Positions 33,861 to 46,400 of a DNA stretch of 64,000 nucleotides are shown here, one piece after another (position 1 is the stretch's first letter; every line of letters starts with the position of its first letter). Below the pieces are notes generated by a model. The model searched no databases. It had not been told where the DNA came from and saw only the letters and a list, made by a program, of their open reading frames with translations. This DNA is from Pyronema omphalodes (lineage: Eukaryota > Ascomycota > Pezizomycetes > Pezizales > Pyronemataceae): contig JAJJXM010000020.1 in assembly GCA_024516155.1 (NCBI GenBank), forward strand, positions 682,001-746,000, read 5' to 3'. A program made the position numbers and the translations under genes.

Positions 33861-35704
33861 ATCGAATCGACTTAAAGAGATTGTATATGGTGTTAGATGA
33901 TTATGAAGGTGGCTGATGTATCGTAGGAGGGATTTTAATGGAGATATCTTTTGAAAGTTAACATCTGCAATGTTGTTTTAGTGGATATTGGAGCTGATTT
34001 TGTTGTAGAATATTGGCCTTGTTGTTTATCTATCAATAACAAGGCTTTCAGTAAATAGCCTATATCTGACTGCGGTAGGGATTTCTTTGCCGAAAATAAA
34101 GCCAGTCAGGCAGAAGTGAGTATCAGTCATGAAGAGCTATTTGTGATGTGCGTTGTGAGATCAAGATACCAATTGTGGGAAGGATATTCCTCGTTTCTGG
34201 AATGATATAGTAATAATTATGGCAAGTTTGCGATTTTTGTGATTCGCTGTGACTTGATATGATCCCATAGTGACCTCAGGGTAGCTAAAGATAGTGACTG
34301 GAAATGTAAAACTTAAACTTTAAAATATCGCTGTGCAGAATACGATAGCTTTGAGAAAATATACGTTCTTCGTTGCCTCTGGAATGATATGTTGTTATGA
34401 TAGCCAGATATGGAATTCCTCCGAACTTCGAAGGTCTGTTGATAGGTGGTATACCGGCTGATTGATTATTCTGTATATTGATGTACTACACGCCGGCCAC
34501 TTCTCTACGACACCACAAAGAGTTGAATGATCTTCACCATAGGCAACGAAACAATGATGTTTGTTCTTCGCGATAGGGGATTTGTCATTTGAGGCTTCAA
34601 GCAACCAACATTAGTCCCCCGTCATCATCTGTGCGTATAATATCAGAGTCCTTTCCAATACCCTTCATCCCTTCAATCCTTCATCCCTTCATCCCGTCAA
34701 TCCTTCATCCTCGCTCCATTACCATTTTTCCGGCTACTGTTAAGCTGCCACCAGATTCTAGTATCAGCTGAGTCATTTCTTCAGTGGCATCTCATACGTC
34801 TCATGCAGTATATGATATTCCTAGACCTAAAGTCCTCAGTCTGTGGCATAATATATTCCATCAACCCGCCCTGTTTTTTCCATCATCCTTTCTATCCTCC
34901 GTTTTTCCGTCCTCCTTTCATTCCTCTATCTTCAGATCTCAATATCCTTTTGCACCGATAATACCTATCGACGACGCCCCGCCCCCCCTTCAATACCATT
35001 TTCTTTAGCATCAGCGACGTTATTTCCCAGCCATCTAATGTCCACCATATACTTACATTTCATTGAGTGTATGTACGGAACAGAATCACCGGTGATTTCC
35101 CGGTACCAAGACAATCCATTGGAACCGTTACATAGCCAGGCTACCAGTAAAAACCTGTCAGTTAACACTGTATTTGCGGATGCACGGGATGGCCTAGACC
35201 CAGCTATGTTCATAAAATCAAGTTTTCAGGCTCAGGTGTGCGGTATGCTGGTAGTCGGAAGTGCTTGGTTGAAAATACATATAAGATCCACGGGAGTGCC
35301 CAAAATACTTGTGACCGAGATGAGAGGAGTCAGAGGTTTCTTTCGCAGTGCTGTGATACGAAAACCCGTCACCGATGGGAAAGTTTTGGCTCATCACAAC
35401 ATGGAATTCGTTGATTGATTTTGTGTTTCTATTCTGTCTGGGTTGTGAAAGCATGTTTACGGAGTGGTGAGACGCTTGTGGATTCAAAACTAAAATTATA
35501 TTCGCAACCAACTACAGACTATACCGAATTATGTGGCCTATAGAAATAGGTATGAAGAAAGCAATTAACTAAAAAAAAGACAAAATCAATGCAATCAGCA
35601 CAGCATAAACAATATCAGCGTCCTTACACCCGTACAATAGTTAGCTCTTCCGTAAGCACTTTGCATGACGTAGACATGATTGTAACACACAACCAATCTA
35701 CGAA
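33861..35704. other. Intergenic, with the distal part belonging to the F-box duplication
   Basis: 33861-34640 is unique AT-rich DNA. 34645-34720 has repeated CCCTTCATCC words. 35038-35418 is a 126-codon plus ORF. Its middle part (VVGSAWLKIHIR) resembles VVGRAWLKVYIR near 42100 in the right F-box unit, so a small decayed gene is possible. From about 35230 onward the sequence is duplicated near 42085-43560. Confidence 0.45.
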
Positions 35705-38510
35705 TTACATGTTGGGAAGCGCTGGAGATTTTGCGTCGGCTACGAGTCCTCGTATGACGACATCTCTACAGGCACCTCCTATCCTTCTTGCCTCCGCCAA
35801 TAGCTGCTCCATAATCCATCGGCGAAGCCTCTCTATCCTCAGTGCTTCATCCGTGCGATTCGAGAATCGAAGGTCTAGCCCAAAATCCGAAGTACTACTG
35901 CAATCACTTTGGTCGTCATCCCCTTCCAAGAGCTGATCATCCCAGGTGATGTATTCCATCGCGCTATCAGAAGAGCAGTAGTCCGTCGCGCTACCTTCAT
36001 AGCCTTCATCAGGAATCAGACGCATCTGCCCGTACCAATGCGCCCATCTATGGTATCCGCGATGCCATGTCAGTCCGTCTATCCGTAGTTTCTCTAGCTT
36101 CTTGAGGGTGGTGAGGCTCATGAACCATTCAAATTCCGCCTTGCTGTTGATATACAGATTGCGTAATGTCAACTCGCGTAGATTCAGTCTATGATATGAT
36201 TAGAACTAGAGTATCATCATACAGCAACGGGAGAACTCACAGCATCAGCTCGTCCGAATCCTTACAACCAGGCAACTGTTCGGGAACATTGATCCAGGAT
36301 AGATGTTTGTTCACTATACATAGTTGCTCGTCGTCGAAGACGTATGGGCGGTTAGGCGGTCCCATAAGTGTAGATGCATCTACATCAAGAGCACGGAGTT
36401 GGAAATCTCGGCAGAGGCCCGCGAGTTGCTGCGCAAAGATTCGAAGTGGAAAGTTTCCATGAACTGTAATGCCTTCCCATACAAGTCTGAACTCCGTCAT
36501 ATTTTTACATTTAGGAAGGAATTCCATCAAGAAACTCGTCCAATCGATTTCTTCTTGGTGAGGCTCCTGCCCATCCCCATCCGTTCGAGTGAACCCATTT
36601 GGAGAAAAGGAAAGACGTTGAGTCCTGCTTGCCAAAATATTCTTGAGGCGATCTGTATCGAGCGATGGGAATATCGGTGCATACTCCCCACTGAGCCTGA
36701 ATTTGATCGGCCCCTCATAGAATAATGCCAGTCTTAACATCAACTCCCTTGTTCCAGCCTCGAATCCTGCTGCTGATGGCCCGTTGCCGAAGTTGGTCAT
36801 CCAATGTAAATCGTCGGCATCAGGGCCGTTAACGCCTCTCAACCAGCTAATGAATGCCCTGGCTTCCCGAATGTGTAGATCATTTTCGCACGGAAAATCC
36901 ATTAACTGTGGAAACCGCATTACAAATGGTCTTGTAAACTTGACTTGGTATTCGCCGTGGAGTACATTCTGTCTGTACACACTTCTTAGGAGATTCATCC
37001 GGGCATGTATAGCATCGACGCCGTACAGGGAGTCGTACTCAGATTCGGAATAAGATTCAGATTCGGAGTCAGAGCTGGAGTCCGGGTCGGAGTGGTGACA
37101 AGGCGTTGGATCCCAGATATTGTCGTATTGAACAAGCTTGAGTTCCGGCCACAGACCCTTATCATGCAAGCTTGGAATTTCAACAGGCCAAGCGTTACGA
37201 CAGGGCCGGTTATGAATAAATAGCTCCTTTAGCTGTTTACCGACTGTTTTAGCAAGAATATCCCTTGTTATGGGCTGTTGGAGAGCTTGTACTAAGCCAC
37301 CATACTGAGGGATGACAGCCAGTGTTGGCACGAAAATACTCATTTTTTCTAGGCTCCTGGCTTTCGATAAAATGCCTGCCATATCATCCATTCTGAGCGG
37401 ATCTATGGTAATCTCTTTTAACCTTGGTAATAGCGTATCGCCATAGAGTCGTTCAAAATCCTCACAGGTGAAATAGATCTGACTGTTGTCGTGTGGAAGC
37501 CTAAAAGAGATTGAAAGCTTGGCAACACTGATCATATTACGCAACATCTTCAGAGATTTCTTAGAGGTGCATAGGTTAATATCAACTTTGCGTACACATT
37601 GCAAGTTGGTAGATGTCTCCTAACACCAAATACCCGAGTCAGCTACATGAAACCGAATAATGCATGGTACGAGTATAACCCACCACCGTCTTTCGAATCT
37701 TGGAAATTCTTTTGGCTACGCTACCAGACCCCGTATGTTCGCGTAAAACCCATGTTAAATGCGTGTACATGTAGCGTAATGTGTGTTGTGCTATTCGCTT
37801 GCAAACAAGTGCCATGTTCTTCAAATCATTTACATTCATATACTCGAGGATGAAGCACAGAACGTCACGATCGAGATGGGAAAGTTTCTATCGACACCCG
37901 TCAGAAAAAAAGGAAAGAAAAAAAAACACGAATCGACTATCAATCGAGGGCCCACATAGTTCGTTGCCGGCTGCTGTACTAGTGAGGCCTTTTCAATCAT
38001 CTTCGCATTTGCTTTGCGTGGCCCACCATATCGGAATCTGATGCCTTCATGCTGGAGACACAGTACGGATTAGCTTTTCTGTAACAGGAAAGTTTCGACT
38101 TCAAGGACTTTAGCAACCTCTGTTTCTGTTCGGTTCTCATCGATGGGATGCATCATGTCGTATCAAGTTAGGTTGTCTGAACCGATGCAGGGAATGGAAT
38201 TATAGATATATAACTCCGAGGATACTGGACTGGGGCAGTTGAAAGTATTTCTATTCGACTTCGAAGCAGCTGGAATGCGTCGGGATTTGATCGCCTCTGG
38301 CGGACTGTCCTGGAAGCTGAAACTTGAAGTTTCTCCAAAAACGTGGAGGTGAATGGAAGAGCAGTGACTATCACAAGATTCGCTGCACCATTAGATTATC
38401 GAGCATTATGTACCTATGCTGCATGTCGTCGTTACTAATGGACGGTCGGCAAAATCACCCGGACGGTTGTGAAATCAAGCTAAAACAAGCGCAATCGGGA
38501 GTATTGATCA
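35230..38510. repeat. Left unit of a direct segmental duplication (F-box gene plus flanks)
   Basis: Similar in the same orientation to about 42085-46400, including 3' flank, the entire four-exon gene and about 500 bp of promoter (for example CATGCTGGAGACACAGTACG in both). The right unit contains a hAT insertion that this one lacks. Confidence 0.85.
35705..38000 (-). CDS. F-box protein with leucine-rich C-terminal region, copy 1
   Basis: Predicted substrate adaptor for an SCF ubiquitin ligase. Minus-strand exons are 38000-37956, 37887-37684, 37619-36241 and 36188-35705 (703 aa); all phases match and all junctions are conserved in copy 2. Exon 1 encodes MIEKASLVQQPATNY. Exon 2 begins the F-box: LSHLDRDVLCFILEYMNVND, then LKNMALVCKRIAQHTLRYMY. 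The rest is leucine-rich with LRR-like segments (LRELTLRNLYIN, LKKLEKLRIDGL). An acidic Ser/Asp/Glu insert (DPDSSSDSESESYSESEYDS) at about residue 275 differs from the insert in copy 2. The substrate is unknown. F-box families expand in many fungi. The alternative that the short N-terminal exon is wrong is unlikely given the paralogue. Confidence 0.82.
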
Positions 38511-40043
38511 CAAGAATAAGAATAATCAAAATAATGATAAGGAGCAATTCGCATCAGCATACAACACGTTTGGTCCATGAAAGCTGTCGTATTATTAGAA
38601 ACCTTTCTTCATCCTCATGATGTTTCTTTATGGCTATCAGAAAGGGCCCAGCTCATGGTCATGCTGGCGAAGTAGCTAAAGTTTTGATTCTGGGTTCGCC
38701 AGTCGCATCCGCGAAACCAAAAAAAGCCTAGACGGGACCACAGGTAACGGCAGGAACATCGGTTGTCCGAGTAAGCAAGCTTCCCAATGGCGGCTTGGTT
38801 CGAGTTTTCCTGACAGTATGGGTCTCGGCAGTGACGTTTTCAGCACTGTAGCAGGTGGAACCTCCATACTCCACTTTGGTATCGCAACAGTTTGATCGCA
38901 TGCAGTAGTCAGATATCATTGATGTTGCTCAGCAAAGTATGTTTACAGTACAGATATTTCTTCTATCTGGTACTCTTTATGATCCATATTCTACCTGGAA
39001 GACGTTTTGAAATATCTGGCCTTGCTGCGCCTACAAGTCTAAAGTCGAGTGATCCATTCAAGTAGGAAAGAGAACAAGTAATGTTATTCATAACCATAGT
39101 ATTTCTTTGTGAGGAATTCCTTATATCTGACTTTCACCAGTGCAATGCATCAGAATTATCTGAGCAAAATACCATAGGCCGCAGCAAATACTGGTCGCTC
39201 TCCGTTGTAAAATATAATATTGTCAACCAATCCACCCGTAGCATCCAAATGAAACGCCTTACTGACGAATGAAAAGAGTAACGGTAGCGGTTTCTGGGAA
39301 AAAGCAAGCTGCTGAACGACAGACATAATCGTGGAGCAAATTGCTTTTTCGATCTGTGATCACTAGAGTCCTAGTACTTATCTATTTACCTGTAATTGTT
39401 TAATTGAGTCATTGCTTTAACCATGCATTAATCGGGGTCTGAAAGGCGTATGTAGGACATCTACTGAGATTGTCACTTGACAAAGTCTTGAGACCAGTCA
39501 CTGCTCGCCTCGTCTCGCGCTCATCACTACTGAGGGTTGAAATTGATACACGTTAGTCGCCGCTATGTAATCCGATAAAAATATTAACTTATCTTGCTAT
39601 ATAATGGACGTACGTATATTGTGGTTCGCTGACTAAGCGTGAGTAAACCGAGTTACATGTCATGATTCAGATCTTTACTAATACTGGATGATCACCTGAT
39701 CATCGCCGGTAATATACTCGAGACATGGTGCTTGTATGTAACGCCAAAGATCTTCGGTGGCGAACGGGTAGCTATACTGAAAGATTTCGAATATATCTTA
39801 TTCTGATTTTATTGCCAGGAATTGATTTTTGATTTTAAGCTTCGGTTTCTAGTGGAGAAACGCTTAGCAATCCATGTCTCGGTTGGCTATAGCGATCCAA
39901 TTCTCCGTTAACAGTATCCCGCTCAATATTTTCTGTTGGTTGAAATTGTAATCAATAGAAATATGTAAACGGCAGTAGAACGCCATAATGGGCTGCAGAT
40001 GTCTAAGTATTATGGAGAATAGGTGCGACACGGTGATCTTGAT
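38511..40043. other. Intergenic between F-box units
   Basis: Mostly unique AT-rich DNA. On the minus strand at 38919-38728 a 63-codon ORF reads ISDYCMRSNCCDTKVEYGGS and then TCYS, a Cys-rich composition like part of a small secreted protein, but no start or signal peptide exon was found. The last 8 bases (40036-40043, ATCTTGAT) are a hAT target duplication. Confidence 0.4.
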
Positions 40044-41148
40044 CAGACCTCCCAACCGTATAGCCAGTTTACCGGGTAAAATCGTAAACCAGGTAAACTG
40101 AACTGATAATTCACAGTTAGTTGGTGCAGTTTTCGTGTCCCGGATACGCAGTTGGTTCAGTTTTGAGGGTCCCATAGAACCAGGTAACTGCAGTGCACTG
40201 ATTGAACTGATTGAACTGACTCGGTAAACAGTTTACTGGTTGTCAGATACAAACCAGTTTAACCACCTCGTTGACTACTGCGCAGAAGAATAAACAGCCA
40301 AACCCATGCATGGAGGATCATAGACAGCCAAACAGATGCAAATATTGTACCGAAACCTCGTTTGAACGCACCTCTGCTGGCCTGGATTCTCCTATATATC
40401 TCGCCTAGACTATTTTCTCTTGACCTACAGAACTCAACCATATCTTACACTGCCATTTCTCTCCAACCACCTACAATGAGTTCCGTCACCAGCGGCCTCT
40501 CCTCTATACCACCTGGCTTTAATACCCCGATAGAACCCCAACAAGGCTCTGAAGATACGGCAACAGGTAGCCCCACGCAGTCGGACGAGTATGTTGATTA
40601 CTGTGCGCTGAGACCGGAGGCAGCACTTGGGGATGGTCCTTCTGCCATTGAGTGGTGGTGTGAGCCCCGGCAGCGGGCAAGGTTCCCCAAAATTTGCAAA
40701 ACGGCTGTTGAAGTACTGCTGTCTATTCCCGCAATGAGCGCCGAGCCCGAGCTGCTGTTTTTCGAATGCAAGAAAATCATTATATCGGACCTTCATTCGA
40801 TGCAGGCAGACACTCTGGAGGGCATTGAGGGGCTTAAGAGCTTCAATCGTAGGCGTCAGTTGTTATTTCTGGGGACCAAATTAGGATCGAATTTTGTTAT
40901 GTATGCACTGAATAATATTTACTGCCCCTTCATAAACCAGTTCCTCTGGACAAACCAGTTTTGGCAGTTTTAAACAGTTCACACGGTTTGCCAAGCCTTG
41001 CATTCAGTTAACTGGTTTTCGCAGTTTAACCAGTTTATATTACTGACAGTAAACTGAACTGGGTCGCCGTACAGTTCTCATATTCCAACAGTCCGTACAG
41101 TCCGTTTTGGCCGTCATTTTAAACTGGTTTGTACGACTGGGAGGTCTG
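40044..41148 (+). mobile_element. hAT-type element, family 1, copy c (1105 bp), with transposase remnant
   Basis: The longest family 1 copy, inverted relative to copies a and b. Left end CAGACCTCCCAACCGTATAG, right end CGACTGGGAGGTCTG, with a perfect 8-bp duplication ATCTTGAT (40036-40043 and 41149-41156). It carries about 500 bp of interior missing from the other copies, encoding the transposase C-terminal region. AACTGGTTT-type motifs are dense at both ends. Confidence 0.94.
40476..40973 (+). pseudogene. hAT transposase C-terminal fragment (dimerisation domain)
   Basis: The frame from the ATG at 40476 reads DEYVDYCALRPEA, AIEWWCEPRQRARFPKICK, then VEVLLSIPAMSAEPELLFFE and LHSMQADTLEGIEGLKSF. 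The WW...P...A..LLSIPAMSAEPE pattern is the hallmark of the hAT family dimerisation region. The usual ERVFS after SAEPE is degraded to ELLFF. The catalytic DDE core and the N-terminal BED finger are absent, so it cannot be an active transposase. The frame runs on into terminal element sequence. Confidence 0.85.
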
Positions 41149-42226
41149 ATCTTGATATATTTCATCCGTAAGTCAGCTACCAACAGCTTAGGGCTTGGGG
41201 CTACTGTTCTGACGACAACATGATAGATATTGACATCTATGACAGTCTAAGGTGCAGCACAGTATATTCTATCAAACCACTGCATGTATTTTCCATCTTT
41301 AGGGATGCACACGCGACGAGAGGAGGCGAGACTGCGCTTAGTCTCTAGACGTCTTGCATCGTGGGATTCTGGTCCCATAAGTCTCGAGAAATTGATCAAG
41401 AAAACAAATTCCACGAAACTACCAGTGAAGCAATAATTCCGCAATATATTATCTACCCCACTGGTCATTCTCTTCCTCCTCGAACACCTCAAGACTTCAG
41501 GCACCGGTAGTCCATCATATCTCTCGAAGAATAGCACATACTGCCGTAGTTGTTTTAATACGAAGGTGACTCTTACAGTTGGTAACAACTTTATCTTAAA
41601 GACTGATTGGTGGAGTAGGAAATAATCTATATTTAACTGGACGTGTATAATGTACAAGTCTCGCAAAGTCTTGAGATTATCTTGAGCTTTTCAAAAAAAA
41701 GGTCTCGAGACGCTCGTCTCATATGCATCCCATCCATCCTCCTTGTTTCCCTGTTCCCATCTTTCCTTCTTCCCGTATCTGCATACCCGCCAACAGCAAT
41801 GCCATCTATCAACCCCTTCAGCAGCACAACAACAAATCCCACAACACCAACCACATCCTTCCCCAGAGCCCCACAATCTCATCTCCACATCCATGTCCTC
41901 ACACCCCATTTCATTTCCTCAACAAAATCCCAACTAATCTCCCGGGAACCGATAACCAAGGCCCAAGCCACCAGTCTAGCCTTTCAAGTCACCACATTCC
42001 CCCCCCCCCCCCCCCCCTCCCCCCCGACGGACTTTTGCCTACATCCTGTTAATACATCAGCAAATCCAGTTTCCATGGCCAACTGTTCTATGGCGGTAGA
42101 CTGTAGTCGGAAGAGCTTGGTTGAAAGTATATATAAGACTTCCAGGATTCCCCGCACAAGCTATTGATTCAAATTTTAGGTGGGGCGATATTTGCTTAGT
42201 ACGTCGCATTGGCGAAGAATTGAAAA
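41149..42226. other. Intergenic, pyrimidine-rich on the plus strand
   Basis: 41700-42050 is C/T-rich (CCATCC, CTTCC words) and includes a long C run at about 42000-42025. Several 60-170-codon ORFs in it reflect low complexity. From about 42085 the sequence belongs to the right F-box duplication unit. The final octamer (42219-42226, ATTGAAAA) is a target duplication. Confidence 0.5.
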
Positions 42227-43162
42227 CAGAGTTCGGCACGGTCCGTCCGGTCCCGTCCTGGCTGTGGACGGGACCGGACCGTCACTCGCGGTCCCGTCCT
42301 GAAGTAGGACCAGGACCGGCCGTCCTGGAGGCACCATGGACGGGACGGACCGCGGGCGACCGTGGGTGACCACGACTGGCGTCACGACTGGTCACTCGCA
42401 ACCCGCAGTTTTTTACTACGGCTCATGGTGTTTTCCTTAGATAATTCTGATGCATTGCACGAATTAAAGTCACCTATATGGAGTTGCTTGCAAACAAAGA
42501 AAAACTATACTGATGCATAAGAATGCTCCTTCTCCCGCCACTAAAATGCGTCCTTCCCCATCCTTCTCGAATGAACACAACTCTTGAGAGGACAGGCAGG
42601 GTGTTCTGCTCCTAGTCGGAACAGGTGTAGAGAACGCCGATAAGAAAATTGGCATATTTCTGCTCCTCTGGGAATTGAGTGACGCCTGTTGGTGTTCAAC
42701 TTACACGGCAATGAAAGAAGTGGAAACTTCTTGCATGTAGAAGATAGAAAGGTAGAAGATGGAGTGTGAAGAATACAGGAAACATTTATAGCGGGATCGT
42801 ACTTTATTAGGAAACAAAAATAATACCATAGGCAGTGAAACTATTGCTGGGTAGAGCGTGCACCTGCAGTGGGATGTAAAAGTTTTACTGAAGTCCAGCA
42901 TGAAGGGTTTATCTACTGCAGTGCTGGAAAACGTCGCTGCTGCGGCCCATAGCATCTGGCAAACTTGAACCAAACGGCCCCCTGCACACTAGCGCACCCA
43001 AAGACCACGGTCCTGCCGTCACCCGCCGTCCCGTCCGGTCTTTTGAGTTTGCGGACGGGACCGGACTACCTAGTGGCCGTCCGTCCAAAGTCGAGGACGG
43101 GACCGGACCACCAGCGTGGTCCCGTCCGGTCCGCCGTCCTGGACGGACCGTGCCGAACTCTG
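42227..43162. mobile_element. hAT-type non-autonomous element, family 2 (936 bp)
   Basis: Perfect 22-bp terminal inverted repeats starting CAGAGTTCGGCACGGTCCGT and ending ACGGACCGTGCCGAACTCTG, flanked by an exact 8-bp duplication ATTGAAAA (42219-42226 and 43163-43170). GC-rich subterminal zones repeat GGACGGGACCGGACC-like words in both orientations. The AT-rich centre (42400-42960) shows no transposase. It is distinct from family 1 and inserted after the F-box duplication, since the left unit lacks it. Confidence 0.93.
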
Positions 43163-43574
43163 ATTGAAAATAGAGGGGCTTTGAGTGATGGATAACAAAG
43201 CACTTATTGGTGGGGGAGCGAAGAGTGGAAGGTCCCGGTGGAGATGTTCCAGTACGAGAATTAGTCACTGACGGAAAAAGATTCAATGCCTAGAAGGATG
43301 TACTTTTTTGATTGATTTGGTGTTCTCACTATATTCAAATGATGGGGTGTGGTGAGACGCTTTTGTATGTGCATACACGTTGTGTATTGATTTGTCTGCA
43401 AACCTTGCAATTCGAAACTCACAGTGTATTCGTAAATAACTACAGACAGAACAAAATTTTATTGACTATGAAAATAGGCATCAAGCAAGCAATTAACCAA
43501 ACAAAATAAAATCGATGACATCAGTATCAGCAATGCCGGCGTTCTTGAACTTGTACAAACATTTCTACCACATA

Positions 43575-45890
43575 TTATGAAGAGGAATTGTCCTCTAATT
43601 CAGGCGTATCAGTAAAAGTACTTAAACGTGAATAGTCATGAAGTCCAGGTTTCAAAGCTTTCCCAACAGTGACAAGTTTTCGTACTACAACGTCTTTACA
43701 GGCACCCCCCACCCGTCTTGCCTCCGCCAGTAAATAATTTATTATCCACCGCCGAAGCCTCTCTGTTCTCAACTCTCCGTCAATGTGATTTGCAAAACGA
43801 AGATCCACCCCAAAACTTGAATCAGTACTGCACACACTTTCGGCGTCATCACCGTCCCAGGCCTTATCGTTCCAGATTTCGGGCACGCGACAGTTCATGT
43901 CAATAAAAGAGTCATAGTTGTTTGGATCCTCTTCATCGCCTTCATCTGGAATCTGATACACCCATCCGTACACATTCGCCAATCTATGGGGTCCGCGATG
44001 CCAAACTAGTCCGTCTATCCGTAGTTTCTCGAGCTTCTTGAGGGTGGTGAGACTCATGAACCATTCAAATTCTGCCCGACTGTTGATACACATATTGCGT
44101 AATGTCAATTCGCGTAGATTCAGTCTGTAATATCATTAGGGTTGGAATAGCATCATAAAACAATGGTAGAACTCACAGCATCAGCTCGTCCGAATTCCTG
44201 CGACCGGGCAACTGTTCAGGAACATTAATCCAGGATAGATGTTTATTCACCGCACAAAGTTCCTCGTCGTTAAAGATGTATGTTTGAACTGCAGGCGGTC
44301 CCATAAGTGTAGATACATCTATATCAAGAACGCGTAGTCGAAAGTTTCGGCAAAGGCCCGCAAGTTGCTGCGCAAAGGTTCGAAGCGGAAAGTGGGCATA
44401 ATTTATAGGCTCTTCCCATCGCAGTCTGAACTCTGTCATACCTTTACATTTAGAAAGGAATTTCTTCAAGAATCTCGTCCAATTAATTTCATCTTGATGA
44501 GGCTCAGGCAATTCTCCTTCCGCTCGAAAAAACCCGGTTGGAAGAAACGTCAGACGCTGAATCTTGCTCGCCAAAATATCCAGTAGGCGATCTGTGTCGT
44601 GGGCTCCATATATCGGTGCCAACCACCCACTGAGCTTGAATTTTATTGGCCCCTGATAAAACAATAACAGTCTATTCTCCAATTCAGCTTGTTTTTCGTG
44701 GGAGCCCGCTGGTGGTTGCCTATAACGGTTGCCGGTCATCCAAAATATGTCGTCCGCATCAGGGCCATTAACTCTCCTTAACCAGCGGATAAATAATCTG
44801 GTCGCTCGAATGTTGCATTCTTTTTGACATGGTAAGTGCATTAGGTGTGACAACCTCATTTCAAACGGTTTTGTGAACTTGACATCATAACCGCGGTGGA
44901 GTAAATATTGCCGGAATACACTTTTTAAGCGAGTAAACCGGATGTATAAACCATTGGGGTGGTAGACAGATTGGGAGTTCAAGTCATCGTCGCCGTCGTC
45001 GTCGTGATGAGGGTTTGGATCCCAAATATTTTCATAGCAAACAACTTTGAGTTCCGGCCAATAATTCTTCTGTTCCAAGCCTGAAATTACAATAGGTAAA
45101 GAGTCATAGGCGGGCCCGTAATATATGGATAGATTCTTTAACTGCTTACCAACAGTTTGGAAGAGAATGTCCGCTGTTCCGGAACGTTTCAAATCTTGTT
45201 TTGTGAGATCGGGATTCTGCCCTCCCAAGATGACTTTCAATGTTTCTAGGCGTCTTGCTTTCGATAAAACTTTCAAGTCTTCCATCCTGAGCGGAGCTAT
45301 GGTAAGCTCCTCCAACTTTGGTAATAACGTATCGCCGTAGAGTCGTTCAAAATCCTCACAGGTGAAATAGGTCTGACTGCTGTCGTGTGCATACCCAAAA
45401 CTAATCGAAAGCTTGCTAACGCCGGTCATATTACCCAACAGCTTCAGAGATTTCGTAGAGGTGCATAGTTGAATATCAACTTTGCGTACACATTGCAAGT
45501 TGGTAGATGTCTCCTAACACCAAATACCCGAGTCAGCTACATGACACGCAATCATACATGGTACAAGTACCTACCACAGTCTCCTCAATCTTGGGAATTC
45601 TTTTGGCTACGCTACCAGACCCCGTATGTTCGCGAAAAACCCACGTTAAATGCGTGTACATGTAGCGTAATGTGTGTTGTGCTATTCGCTTGCAAACAAG
45701 TGCCATGTTTGTCAAATCATCTGCATTCATATACTGAAGAATGAAATACAAAACGTCACAATTGAGGTCGAAAAGTTTCTATCGACATCCGTCAGAAAAA
45801 AAAGAAAGAAAAAAAACACGAATGGGGTATCAATCGAGCACCTACAAAGTTCGTTGCCGGCTTCTGTACTAACGGGGCCGTTTCAATCAT
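43575..45890 (-). CDS. F-box protein with leucine-rich C-terminal region, copy 2
   Basis: Direct paralogue of the gene at 35705-38000. Exons 45890-45846, 45778-45575, 45513-44177 and 44124-43575 give 711 aa, all in phase. Exons 1 and 2 have the same lengths as in copy 1 (45 and 204 nt), and intron 3 is 52 nt in both. Exon 1 reads MIETAPLVQKPATNF. The F-box reads DVLYFILQYMNADDLTNMAL, then VCKRIAQHTLRYMY. The acidic insert here is HHDDDGDDDLNSQ, shorter and different from copy 1. The C-terminus is longer, ending TDTPELEDNSSS. It is expected to act in an SCF complex with an unknown substrate. Confidence 0.82.
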
Positions 45891-46400
45891 TTTCGCATTT
45901 GGTATATGTGGCCCACCGTATCGGAATTTAATATCATCATGCTGGAGACACAGTACGAATTAGCTCTCCTGTCACAGAAGAATTTCAGCTTCAAGGACTC
46001 TAGTAACCTCTTTCCTTGGTCGCTTCCGACCGATTGGGTGCACCATGTCGTATCTAGTTCGGTTTTCTGAACCGATGCAGGAAATGTGATTGTGGATATA
46101 AATCAGAGGGTATAGGATTGGGGTGATTCGACAAAGCTATTAGAAGTTTGAAACAGCTCTGTAATAGGTCGCAATGAAATCGTCTCTGGCGGAACGTCGT
46201 GGAAGCTGAAACTTGAAGTTTTTCCAAAAATGTGGAAGTGGAAGCAAAAGAAGTGAGTATCACAAATTAAGCAGCACCATTAGATTCCCCAAGATGATCT
46301 ACCTATATGCTGCATGTAGTCGTTAGTAACGGTGGGCCGGTAACATTACCCGGACGGTTGTAATATCTAGCTAAAACAAGTAAAAATTGGGACTAGCAGT

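Larger units (their letters stand above)
42085..46400. repeat. Right unit of the direct F-box duplication
   Basis: Counterpart of 35230-38510. TGTAGTCGGAAGAGCTTGGT near 42103 matches the left unit near 35255. It is longer because of the 936-bp hAT insertion at 42227. Confidence 0.85.

Noticed and set aside
35038..35418. 126-codon plus ORF as a confident gene
   Set aside because: No start context or domain. Only a short part is echoed in the right F-box unit, where the downstream frame differs. Noted as a remnant instead.
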